Shown here: piece after piece, positions 1 through 5,299 of the stretch
How the letters are laid out: the number at the start of each line of letters is the position of its first letter
Numbering within the stretch: the first letter of the stretch is position 1
Assembly (NCBI GenBank): GCA_964404805.1
Contig: CAYOLJ010000046.1
Span: 1 to 8,904 of the forward strand
From: Peribacter sp964404805
Lineage (GTDB): Bacteria; Patescibacteriota; Gracilibacteria; Peribacterales; Peribacteraceae
Direction: 5' to 3'
DNA length: 8,904 nt
The notes under the pieces: generated by a model
What the model saw: only the letters and a program-made list of their open reading frames with translations
The model's database searches: none
What the model was told of the DNA's origin: nothing
Made by a program: the position numbers and the translations under genes

Positions 1-116
1 GCTCCCTCACGCAGGGCCGCGCCAGCTACTCCATGGAGCCCAGTCACTACGCCAAGGTCCCGGGTAACGTGGCGGCTGAGGTCATCGCCAAGCGACAGGG
101 GATTGTGAAGCGATGA
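1..116 (+). CDS. fusA: Elongation factor G, C-terminal end (partial)
   Basis: Only the last 37 codons are present; the first complete codon starts at base 3 and the stop is TGA at 114-116. The peptide contains LTQGRASYSMEPSHYAKVP followed by a short helix, NVAAEVIAKRQG. This matches the end of EF-G domain V, where the family has a 'TQGRATYTM..DHY..VP..VA..I' pattern. EF-G is the cytosolic GTPase that drives ribosomal translocation; the GTPase domain lies outside the window. The stop is followed by about 70 bases with no convincing intrinsic terminator: only tiny hairpins such as TGAG-tctt-CTCA at 114-125, without a T-run. The next promoter begins at 188. The assignment rests on a short but very characteristic segment; another translational GTPase of the EF-G family is the only realistic alternative. 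Confidence 0.93.
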   Translation, partial: SLTQGRASYSMEPSHYAKVPGNVAAEVIAKRQGIVKR

Positions 117-187
117 GTCTTCTCAGATGGCTTGCCAAGCTCAATATTGAAGATTGTTTCGTGCATTCGAGCAGATTTGACGCTGTT

Positions 188-216
188 TTGGCAGGTTGAT
201 TGTATTAACGTATTAT
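188..216 (+). promoter_or_regulatory. Sigma70-type promoter for the yerC gene
   Basis: TTGGCA at 188-193 and TATTAT at 211-216 are separated by exactly 17 bases, a strong match to the -35/-10 consensus. Transcription should start near 223, giving about 36 bases of leader before the ATG at 259. This rules out the in-frame TTG at 196 as the yerC start, because it would lie upstream of the transcript. A direct repeat TATTA-ACG-TATTA (203-207 and 211-215) overlaps the -10 box and could be part of an operator, possibly for autoregulation, but that is a guess. Confidence 0.65.
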
Positions 217-258
217 CACATTGACACACCTTTCTCGGAAGACTATGCTGGTGACGAT

Positions 259-609
259 ATGGGCAAACGCCGCTTCACCGAAGGCAACTGGCGCAGAGAG
301 CCGTGGCTCAGAGCGCTCTGCACGGCTCTTCTCTCCATTAAGACGGAGCAGGGCATGGCGGCGTTTCTGCGCGATATCGGTACACTGAGTGAGCTGCAGG
401 CGTGGGGCGAGCGGTGGCAGGTGGCTCAGTTGCTGAGCCGTGGCGTGAGCTATCGTGATATTGCCAAGAAGACCGGCGCTAGTACCGCTACCGTCACCCG
501 TGTGGCGAAGTTTCTCGAAAATGGTGAAGGCTACCGTTCCGTTCTCAAGAATTATCAGCACCATCATGCCCCCGCGCGACGCGGGGAGAGGATGGTGTCG
601 AAAAAATAA
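259..609 (+). CDS. yerC: YerC/YecD-family TrpR-like transcriptional repressor
   Basis: The product is 116 residues, the size of small TrpR-superfamily repressors of the YerC/YecD type. The family pattern is clear: FLRDIGTLSEL (37-47), then ERWQVAQLLSRGVSYRDIAK (51-70), then the recognition-helix region TGASTATVTRVAKFL (72-86) and a closing G-x-GY (89-92). The helix-turn-helix spans roughly residues 57-86. The ATG at 259 was chosen because the promoter at 188-216 places the transcript start near 223; the ribosome site is weak (GGTGA at about 251-255). After residue 100 the tail (HHHAPARRGERMVSKK) is unlike the family and is encoded inside a GC-rich inverted repeat, so it is probably a repeat-derived extension. 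YerC-like proteins have been proposed from comparative genomics as histidine regulators (HisR) in Gram-positive bacteria. The downstream hisI-hisG pair fits that, but the ligand and operator are not shown by this sequence. Confidence 0.85.
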   Translation: MGKRRFTEGNWRREPWLRALCTALLSIKTEQGMAAFLRDIGTLSELQAWGERWQVAQLLSRGVSYRDIAKKTGASTATVTRVAKFLENGEGYRSVLKNYQHHHAPARRGERMVSKK

Positions 610-677
610 GACAGTCGTCTGTTCGACCTCATCTCCTCCTCGTGTACGCGGGGAGGGTGTCTGCCTATTGGCAGACA
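570..677. repeat. Cluster of inverted repeats (REP/MITE-like) at the yerC 3' end
   Basis: Several nested palindromes sit between yerC and hisI. CCCCGCG-cga-CGCGGGG (570-586) is a perfect 7-base stem. GGAGAGGATGGTGTCGAA (585-602) pairs with 622-639 at 14 of 18 positions, or 16 of 18 as RNA with G-U pairs. Inside it lies AGAC-agtc-GTCT (609-620). A third hairpin pairs 635-644 with 647-656, with two G-U pairs. TGTCTGCC-tatt-GGCAGACA (658-677) is a perfect 8-base stem. There is also a direct repeat: ACGCGGGGAG, AGGAT, GGTGTC at 579-599 recurs without the middle five bases at 646-661. The cluster overlaps the last 14 codons and stop of yerC. No T-run follows the hairpins, so they do not look like simple terminators, although transcript pausing or mRNA stabilisation is possible. 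Confidence 0.6.
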
Positions 678-718
678 AGGTGTGGTTGGTCTTTCACAGT
701 ATCGGAAGGGAGCGAACG

Positions 719-1102
719 ATGAGACCAGATTTTGAGCGGAATGATGGGTTGATCCGGGCAATCGCCCAAGATGCCGTCACACGCGAAGTACTCATGGATG
801 CCTTTATGAATGAGGAGGCATTTGATGAGACGATGCGCACACGGCGCGTCGTGTACTACTCCAGATCCAAAAAGCAGATCTGGAGGAAAGGAGAGGAGAG
901 TGGCCATGTGCAGCTCGTGCGGGCAGTCCGCATCAACTGCAACAGGGACGCACTCCTGATTCTCGTTGAACAGGTGGGTGGTGCTGCGTGCCACGACGGC
1001 TTTCGCTCATGTTTCTATCGTGAAGTCACGGATGACGGATTGCAGGTGATCGGAGCGCGTGTCTTCGACCCAGTTCAGGTCTATGGCAAGAGAGGAGTTT
1101 AA
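719..1102 (+). CDS. hisI: Phosphoribosyl-AMP cyclohydrolase
   Basis: HisI hydrolyses the adenine ring of phosphoribosyl-AMP, the third step of histidine synthesis, in the cytosol. The 127-residue product carries the family core: IWRKGEESGHVQ (52-63), a metal motif at 73-77, and ACHDGFRSCF (90-99). Cys74, Cys91 and Cys98 correspond to the zinc ligands. The usual Mg-binding D-C-D-x-D motif reads N-C-N-R-D here (Asn73, Asn75, Asp77), so two of three acidic ligands are amides. One extra residue lies in VGGAACH compared with the common TGPACH form. The start at 719 follows AAGGGAG (706-712) with six bases of spacing; the frame stays open upstream, but that part runs antisense-like through yerC and the repeats. 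No HisE (pyrophosphohydrolase) domain is fused, so HisE must be encoded elsewhere. The stop is one base before the hisG start. Confidence 0.93.
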   Translation: MRPDFERNDGLIRAIAQDAVTREVLMDAFMNEEAFDETMRTRRVVYYSRSKKQIWRKGEESGHVQLVRAVRINCNRDALLILVEQVGGAACHDGFRSCFYREVTDDGLQVIGARVFDPVQVYGKRGV

Positions 1103-1103
1103 C

Positions 1104-1970
1104 ATGAAAACGTTGAGAATGATCGTTCCGAACGGGTCTCTCTGGCAGAGGCTCGCGATGTATCTTGCGATTGCCGGATACACACTGCGTGAGCCAGATC
1201 GCACTGGCTTCTGTGGGTGTGCGAATGGGGTGGAGTTCTTTCAGGCGGACCGGCGCATGATTCCAGGATTTGTGGAAGTGGCATTCGATGCTGGGATCAC
1301 CGGTTACGATCTGCTGCTTGCCAGTGGGATCAAGGGGCTTCGTGAAGTCGCTAACTTGTGCTTCTCCCGTGCGAGTGATCGGCCGAGTTGCTGGGTGCTC
1401 GCTCGGAGGAAGGGGTTCCGCAGGAGAGGGAAAACGGTCACGATTGCCTGCGAACTGCCCCGTCTCGCAACGATTCTCTTGCGCAGACGCCAGCCTCCTT
1501 TTCGATATCGCATTGTGCGAATCGATGGTTCTGAGGAGCTTTGTGTGAAGGAGAGACTCGCGGATATGGCACTGGTGGTGACGGAATCCGGAACGAGCAT
1601 CCGTGCGAACAGTCTTGAAATCGTCCCTGGCTTCGAGAATCTACTTGCGAGTACACCGCGTATCCTTGCAAGAAGGAAGCTTCCAGTTGCCAAAGAGGAG
1701 GCTCTTCTTGCGCTCTCGACGGCGCTGTTTGGAGTAGTAGGCGCTTCCGATGTCGTAATGCTGACGTTTGATATTTCCACTGACGTCGACATCGAAGCGA
1801 TCAGTTTGCCTTCTGCTGTCGCTCCTACCGTAACGCGCCTTACGCGAGAGGGATGGAATGCTTGTCAGACGTGTATTCCACGTTCCGCTTTCGGTCGCGT
1901 TTCAATGAAGCTCAAGAAGCTTGATGCGAGAGCGATCGCGATGCAGCGGATTGAAGGTTACCTCCTGTGA
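1104..1970 (+). CDS. hisG: ATP phosphoribosyltransferase, long (HisG_L) form
   Basis: HisG condenses ATP with PRPP, the first committed step of histidine synthesis. The product is 288 residues, fitting the long form, which has a C-terminal ACT-like regulatory domain and needs no HisZ partner. Visible motifs are LRMIVPNGSL at the N-terminus (4-13), a VEVAFDAGITGYDLLLASG segment (57-75), the PRPP-binding loop ESGTSIRANSL (161-171), and the C-terminal domain (about 215-288) with LPSAVAPTVTRL and W251. The IACELPRLA segment (114-122) replaces the commoner IATEYPNL, a mild divergence. The ATG at 1104 follows AGAGGAG (1091-1097) with six bases of spacing. The ribosome site lies within the end of hisI and the genes are one base apart, so the pair is very likely co-transcribed and translationally coupled. 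The long form is normally inhibited by histidine through its C-terminal domain. Confidence 0.92.
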   Translation: MKTLRMIVPNGSLWQRLAMYLAIAGYTLREPDRTGFCGCANGVEFFQADRRMIPGFVEVAFDAGITGYDLLLASGIKGLREVANLCFSRASDRPSCWVLARRKGFRRRGKTVTIACELPRLATILLRRRQPPFRYRIVRIDGSEELCVKERLADMALVVTESGTSIRANSLEIVPGFENLLASTPRILARRKLPVAKEEALLALSTALFGVVGASDVVMLTFDISTDVDIEAISLPSAVAPTVTRLTREGWNACQTCIPRSAFGRVSMKLKKLDARAIAMQRIEGYLL

Positions 1971-2054
1971 TCCTTTTACAGATCACACCTGCCCTGATTC
2001 CAACCGTTTGCTTTCCAATTGGGAAGCGAACACTGGGATCGGGGCTTTTCTTTG

Positions 2055-2063
2055 TGCCATACT
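2055..2063 (+). promoter_or_regulatory. Extended -10 promoter element for ribD
   Basis: TG-c-CATACT at 2055-2063 matches an extended -10 element (TGn plus a -10 hexamer), with no convincing -35 at 16-18 bases upstream. The hexamer is followed by exactly six bases and then the GTG start at 2070, so transcription would begin at or next to the start codon. No purine-rich ribosome site lies between 2040 and 2069. The 99-base gap 1971-2069 shows no clear terminator for hisG and otherwise holds nothing recognisable. Confidence 0.5.
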
Positions 2064-2069
2064 TTCCCT

Positions 2070-3053
2070 GTGAGCGAATCAGTCTTCATGCATCGGTGTC
2101 TGGAGATCGCCGAACGCGGTCGTGGCAAGGTAGGCACAAATCCTCTCGTGGGGGCGGTACTCGTTCGTGATGGCATGATCATCGCGGAGGCATTTCATGA
2201 GGGCTTCGGCAAGCGCCATGCGGAGCGTGCGCTCCTCGAGGAGTATTCCGGCGCCATCGAATCCACAGACATTCTCTACGTGAATCTGGAGCCGTGTTGC
2301 CACACAGGGAAGACGCCTGCCTGCACCGATATCATCCGCGAGAGGGGAGTGAAGCACGTCGTCTTTAGCATGGTCGATCCCGATCCGCACGTTTTGGGGA
2401 AAGGGATTGCACATCTGTGTGAGGCAGGAATTGAGGTTATCGGTCCGGTCGAACGTGCACGGTGCGAGTGGTTCAATCGCGGGTTCATCTGCCTACGCAC
2501 CAGAGGACGCCCGTGGGTGACCCTGCGTGAGGCTAGGGCACGCAATGGTGCCATTGCCCGTCCCGACGGATCTCCGATGCAGATTACCTCTCGGGTGCAG
2601 GATCGCTGGGTCCACGAGTGGTTGCGGGGTTGCCACGATGCCATCCTCGTGGGTGTACAAACAATCGTCACCGATGACCCGCAACTTACGGTGCGCTTCG
2701 ACCTTTCCCTACCATCTCCATTGCGCGTTGTGCTTGATCCACACCTTCGTATTCCGCTCACTGCCCGTATCATCAACGGGGATCTGACTGTCGGAACGCT
2801 GATTGTCACTGGCTCAGGGAGCGACTCCGGTAAGGTGAAAGCGCTTGCAGACAGGGGAGTGCGGATTGTGGAAGTGCCTCTCAAGAACGGCAGGTTTGAT
2901 CTTCCTGCACTCTGGAGCGTACTCACGACTCCCGCGGACTCGTTCCATGGAATTTCCTCCGTTCTCATTGAGGGAGGAGCAGAGACATGGCGGAATTTTC
3001 GAAGCGCAGGAGTGATCGATGCCGAGGTAGTGCTGGAGGGAGGGGGAGAGTAA
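2070..3053 (+). CDS. ribD: RibD-type deaminase/reductase with short reductase domain
   Basis: RibD deaminates the pyrimidinone intermediate of riboflavin synthesis and then reduces its ribosyl group. The product is 327 residues, against about 360 for E. coli or B. subtilis RibD/RibG. The deaminase half (1-145) is intact in motif: HAE at 50-52 (His50 zinc ligand, Glu52 catalytic), PCCHTGKTPAC at 75-85 (Cys76 and Cys85 zinc ligands), and DPDPHVLGKG at 103-112. The reductase half (about 149-327) keeps AILVGVQTIVTDDPQLTVR (191-209) and VLIEGGAETWRNF (298-310). However, the usual TLKxAxSLDGK stretch reads TLREARARNGA (151-161), and the protein ends at VIDAEVVLEGGGE, missing roughly the last 35-50 residues. 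GTG at 2070 is preferred over an in-frame TTG at 2019 because family members begin a few residues before the 'MxRCLEIA' helix. No other riboflavin genes are nearby. Confidence 0.88.
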   Translation: MSESVFMHRCLEIAERGRGKVGTNPLVGAVLVRDGMIIAEAFHEGFGKRHAERALLEEYSGAIESTDILYVNLEPCCHTGKTPACTDIIRERGVKHVVFSMVDPDPHVLGKGIAHLCEAGIEVIGPVERARCEWFNRGFICLRTRGRPWVTLREARARNGAIARPDGSPMQITSRVQDRWVHEWLRGCHDAILVGVQTIVTDDPQLTVRFDLSLPSPLRVVLDPHLRIPLTARIINGDLTVGTLIVTGSGSDSGKVKALADRGVRIVEVPLKNGRFDLPALWSVLTTPADSFHGISSVLIEGGAETWRNFRSAGVIDAEVVLEGGGE

Positions 3054-3060
3054 GAGCGCT

Positions 3061-3088
3061 TTCACAATGAGGGGTTCTGCCTTACAGT
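3061..3088 (+). promoter_or_regulatory. Probable promoter for the NRAMP-type transporter
   Basis: TTCACA (3061-3066) and TACAGT (3083-3088) are separated by 16 bases and match the -35 and -10 consensus at five and four positions. The transcript would start around 3095-3097, at or within two bases of the GTG start at 3097. No Shine-Dalgarno sequence lies in the 43-base ribD-transporter gap, which supports a leaderless transcript. Read-through from ribD is an alternative. Confidence 0.4.
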
Positions 3089-3096
3089 GCTGACTT

Positions 3097-4365
3097 GTGA
3101 AGCGTAGACGGTTTAAAAATCTCCTTCGCATCCTCGGTCCCGGGTTCATTACCGGCGCGGCGGATGACGATCCCTCCGGCATTGCCACATACGCGCAGAC
3201 GGGGGCGGCGTTCGGTTACGCGCAGTTGTGGTTCGCCCTCTTCGTCACACCGTTCATGATTGCCGTACAGGAGATGTGCGGCCGCATTGGCCTCGTGACG
3301 GGCAAGGGGCTCTCGGGCCTCATTCGCCGTCACTACTCACGTCCGCTCCTCTTCACGGCGGTGCTCCTCCTCCTCGTGGCGAATATCTTCAACATCGGTG
3401 CGGATCTGGGAGCCATGGCAGCCGCGGCTGAACTCATCTCGCCGATTTCGCGATGGGTGTGGCTGGTCGTGTTTACGCTCTTCGTGATCTGCCTCGAGGT
3501 GTTCATCAGCTACCGTACGTACGCAAAGTTTCTAAAGGTCTTCGCCATTGCACTCCTCGCCTACGTCTTCGCTGCCTTTTCGGTGGATCAGCCATGGGGT
3601 GAAATATTCCATAACCTCTTCATTCCTTCTTTCTCGTTCGGACGTGCGGAATTGGTGAACATCGTCGCTCTGCTCGGGACCACAGTTTCGCCCTATCTCT
3701 TCTTCTGGCAGGCAGATGAAGAAGTGGAAGAAGAAGTTGCCCTTCATCTCCTGCCTTCTATGGGCCGGGGCAAGCCGCGTCTGAGTAACCGGCTCCTCGG
3801 GTCCATGCGCACCGATACGGCTGTGGGCATGGTGTTCAGCAATCTCATCATGTTCTTCATCATCACCACATCCGCCTCCACACTCGGCGCACATAACATT
3901 CGTACCGTCGCAACTGCCGCTGAGGCTGCCGCTATGCTCCAGCCACTCGCCGGTCCATTTGCAGCCGGACTCTTCTCGTTTGGTGTCATTGGAACAGGGC
4001 TTCTCGCAGTACCCATTCTGGCAGGCTCGGCTTCGTACGCGTTCGTCGAGGCATTCGGATGGCACGAGGGTCTGTCGCGCACATTCCGGCAGGCGCCGGC
4101 CTTTTACATCATCATCGCGCTTGCAACGGGCATCGGGTTCTTCCTCAACTTCCTCCATTTGCCCTCGTTCGAACTCTTGTACGCGGCGGCGATCCTCAAT
4201 GGCATCACCGCACCACCGCTCCTCATTCTTATCCTCCTCATCGGGAGCAATCGCTCGATTATGGGCAGAAGGGTGAATTCCCGCTTGTCGAATATTCTGG
4301 GCTGGTCACTCGCGATGATGATGTCGCTTGCGGCGGGCGTACTGCTCCTGACAATGGTTGTCTAG
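3097..4365 (+). CDS. NRAMP-superfamily divalent metal transporter (DPSG/TTVSP type)
   Basis: This is a 422-residue inner-membrane protein with about ten to eleven hydrophobic segments and the LeuT-fold NRAMP layout. The N-terminus runs LGPGFITGAADDDPSGIATY; its D25-P26-S27-G28 is at the place of the metal-binding DPGN motif of helix 1. The unwound part of helix 6 reads GTTVSPYLFFWQ (194-205) where classical NRAMPs carry an alanine-methionine 'MPH' type motif. An acidic cluster follows (ADEEVEEE, 206-213), leading into a polar cytoplasmic loop. Loss of both the helix 1 Asn and the helix 6 Met is a mark of NRAMP-related proteins, some of which carry Mg2+ or Mn2+ rather than iron; the ion here is not determined. 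GTG at 3097 begins at MKRRRFKNLLRILGPG, a good family start. The stop overlaps the stop of the convergent minus-strand gene by four bases. Confidence 0.88.
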   Translation: MKRRRFKNLLRILGPGFITGAADDDPSGIATYAQTGAAFGYAQLWFALFVTPFMIAVQEMCGRIGLVTGKGLSGLIRRHYSRPLLFTAVLLLLVANIFNIGADLGAMAAAAELISPISRWVWLVVFTLFVICLEVFISYRTYAKFLKVFAIALLAYVFAAFSVDQPWGEIFHNLFIPSFSFGRAELVNIVALLGTTVSPYLFFWQADEEVEEEVALHLLPSMGRGKPRLSNRLLGSMRTDTAVGMVFSNLIMFFIITTSASTLGAHNIRTVATAAEAAAMLQPLAGPFAAGLFSFGVIGTGLLAVPILAGSASYAFVEAFGWHEGLSRTFRQAPAFYIIIALATGIGFFLNFLHLPSFELLYAAAILNGITAPPLLILILLIGSNRSIMGRRVNSRLSNILGWSLAMMMSLAAGVLLLTMVV

Positions 4366-5033
4366 AGGAATCTTCCGAAGACTTTCTGGAGTGTGCTGCG
4401 CAGTGTGTTGGCGGTGGCGAGTTTCGGAGGCAGAGAACCGTGCTCGCCGAAATTGCGTGCGATGTGTGCAAATTTCCTTCCTTCTTGCTGTACGTGCTGA
4501 AGACTCTCTGGTCGTTCGTGTACGACGAGGCCAAAGCGGCCGCGGCCCGGCGTGCATCTGGATTCAAAGTGTGTGCCGGCATGTGTTGCGCCGAAGTATT
4601 TCAGAGAAAGGGGAATTCCTGATGTTGCGGACTTGAGCGTAGCTCTCCATGCCGGGCTGGGCGCTCCCCCGGTAAAGAGGATGAAGAGGGGAAGCCCTCT
4701 CAGTTTTCCACGGCCCTGTGTGCGGTCGAGGGCGAAACTGCCGCACCGGTCGATCAAGTTCTTCAGGTGAGCCGGTACGCCAAAATTCCAGATGGGGCTG
4801 GCAATGACGAGGCCGGCTGCCCCCTGCAGGGCCTCACGAACCAGGCCGAAATCAGGCTCTTCTGGCGCATCGGGCTCGTAATGTTTGAGCGAGAAGTGCT
4901 CAATGGCGAGATCCGCGAGGCGTAACTTCTGCGCAGCGAGTCCTTCCTCTCCAGCCCCCGCAATGAACGCATCGGCGAGCGTTTCACAGTTGCTGGGTTG
5001 ATTCGTACCGGCGACGAGAACGAGGACGTGCAT
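4362..5033 (-). CDS. NADPH-dependent FMN reductase-like flavodoxin-fold oxidoreductase
   Basis: The product is 223 residues from the ATG at 5031-5033 (225 if the GTG at 5037-5039 is used). The N-terminal MHVLVLVAGTNQPSNCETLA is the beta strand and phosphate-binding loop of flavodoxin-like FMN reductases. SPIWNFGVPAHLKNLIDRCG (79-98) is the conserved FMN/dimer motif (P-x-x-N-x-x-x-P-x-x-L-K-N-x-x-D) shared by NADPH:FMN reductases and azoreductases. FILFTGGAPSPAW (118-129) is a later strand-loop near the flavin. The protein should bind FMN and transfer electrons from NAD(P)H to a quinone, azo compound or free flavin; the substrate cannot be read from sequence. The 45 or so C-terminal residues are helical and basic and do not match a known motif. 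The ATG at 5033 is preferred because a TATCAT box lies exactly six bases upstream and no ribosome site is visible. Confidence 0.82.
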   Translation of the reverse strand: MHVLVLVAGTNQPSNCETLADAFIAGAGEEGLAAQKLRLADLAIEHFSLKHYEPDAPEEPDFGLVREALQGAAGLVIASPIWNFGVPAHLKNLIDRCGSFALDRTQGRGKLRGLPLFILFTGGAPSPAWRATLKSATSGIPLSLKYFGATHAGTHFESRCTPGRGRFGLVVHERPESLQHVQQEGRKFAHIARNFGEHGSLPPKLATANTLRSTLQKVFGRFL

Positions 5034-5039
5034 GTGCAC

Positions 5040-5045
5040 ATGATA
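5040..5045 (-). promoter_or_regulatory. Possible -10 element for the FMN reductase-like gene
   Basis: Read on the minus strand, TATCAT is followed by the six bases GTGCAC and then ATG at 5033-5031. No -35 or extended -10 bases are evident and no Shine-Dalgarno site precedes the start. It is listed mainly because the spacing matches that at ribD and at the gene starting at 8712. Confidence 0.35.
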
Positions 5046-5210
5046 CGCGAGGGCGGGTGGCGGCGGGAGCGGCGATCATTTGATCTTTACTGCCTTTGCA
5101 AAATGATTCGCGCTCACACTATGACCCCCTTTCTTTCAAATGCATCCTATGCGACAGTATCGCCCTTTTTTGATCGATCGGTCGGATGGGAATACGACGA
5201 AGAGTGGAAT
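5046..5210. other. Divergent intergenic region between FMN reductase gene and nrdJ
   Basis: No gene is supported here. Small structures seen are an inverted repeat GATCA-tt-TGATC (5074-5085), a weak plus-strand promoter-like pair TTGCAA (5096-5101) and TATGAC (5120-5125) 18 bases apart, and a short hairpin GCGA-cagta-TCGC followed by CC and six T (5151-5171). An ATG at 5186 opens the nrdJ frame but lies upstream of the better promoter. No cobalamin riboswitch B12-box element was recognised. Confidence 0.4.
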
Positions 5211-5239
5211 TTGACCCTGACCGTGAGTATCAATATCTT
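5211..5239 (+). promoter_or_regulatory. Sigma70-type promoter for nrdJ
   Basis: TTGACC at 5211-5216 and TATCTT at 5234-5239 are spaced by 17 bases, a good consensus match. Transcription should start near 5246, giving about a 54-base leader to the ATG at 5300. A second TATCTT with upstream TGT (5273-5281) could act as an extended -10 with a leader of about 12 bases. The first -10 lies inside the upstream NrdR-like box, so repressor binding there would block the promoter. Confidence 0.6.
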
Positions 5240-5243
5240 GTGT
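5228..5243 (+). promoter_or_regulatory. NrdR-box-like operator 1 (nrdJ promoter)
   Basis: TATCAATATCTTGTGT matches the remembered NrdR-box consensus acaCwAtATaTwGtgt at 12 of 16 positions, with most of the core and the right half intact. It covers the -10 hexamer (5234-5239). Its start lies 32 bases before that of the second box, about three helical turns, the spacing typical of paired NrdR boxes. Confidence 0.65.
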
Positions 5244-5259
5244 TATTGCACGGGATGAC

Positions 5260-5275
5260 ACACAAGATGATGTGT
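5260..5275 (+). promoter_or_regulatory. NrdR-box-like operator 2 (nrdJ leader)
   Basis: ACACAAGATGATGTGT matches the NrdR-box consensus acaCwAtATaTwGtgt at 13 of 16 positions and has the outer ACAC/GTGT palindrome. The half-site ACACAAGAT (5260-5268) is the exact reverse complement of ATCTTGTGT (5235-5243) in box 1. NrdR is a Zn/ATP-cone repressor of ribonucleotide reductase genes; its gene is not in the window. Confidence 0.68.
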
Positions 5276-5299
5276 TATCTTTTCTTTCCGCCGCTCTCC

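Noticed and set aside
196..258. Upstream TTG start for yerC
   Set aside because: It falls between the -35 and -10 boxes of the promoter, before the predicted transcript start; the extra 21 residues have no counterpart in the family.
205..678. 157-codon minus-strand open frame opposite yerC
   Set aside because: No domain and it runs through the repeat cluster; yerC on the plus strand has clear family motifs and a promoter.
455..718. N-terminal extension of hisI in the same open frame
   Set aside because: It overlaps yerC in another frame and the repeats; a good ribosome site and the family start support the ATG at 719.
2019..2069. Upstream TTG start for ribD
   Set aside because: It adds 17 residues not typical of RibD and lies upstream of the extended -10 box; GTG 2070 fits the family start.
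2276..2968. 230-codon minus-strand open frame opposite ribD
   Set aside because: Arg/Ser/Pro-rich shadow translation with no family signature, opposite conserved RibD motifs.
3532..4158. 208-codon minus-strand open frame opposite the transporter
   Set aside because: Low-complexity acidic translation that mirrors hydrophobic codons of the transmembrane protein.
5186..5299. Upstream ATG starts for nrdJ (5186, 5255, 5267, 5270)
   Set aside because: 5186 precedes the promoter and the others sit around or within the second NrdR-like box; the added residues are unlike class II reductases.
5046..5299. Cobalamin riboswitch upstream of nrdJ
   Set aside because: No B12-box-like conserved element or suitable long folded leader was recognised, and the region is short.
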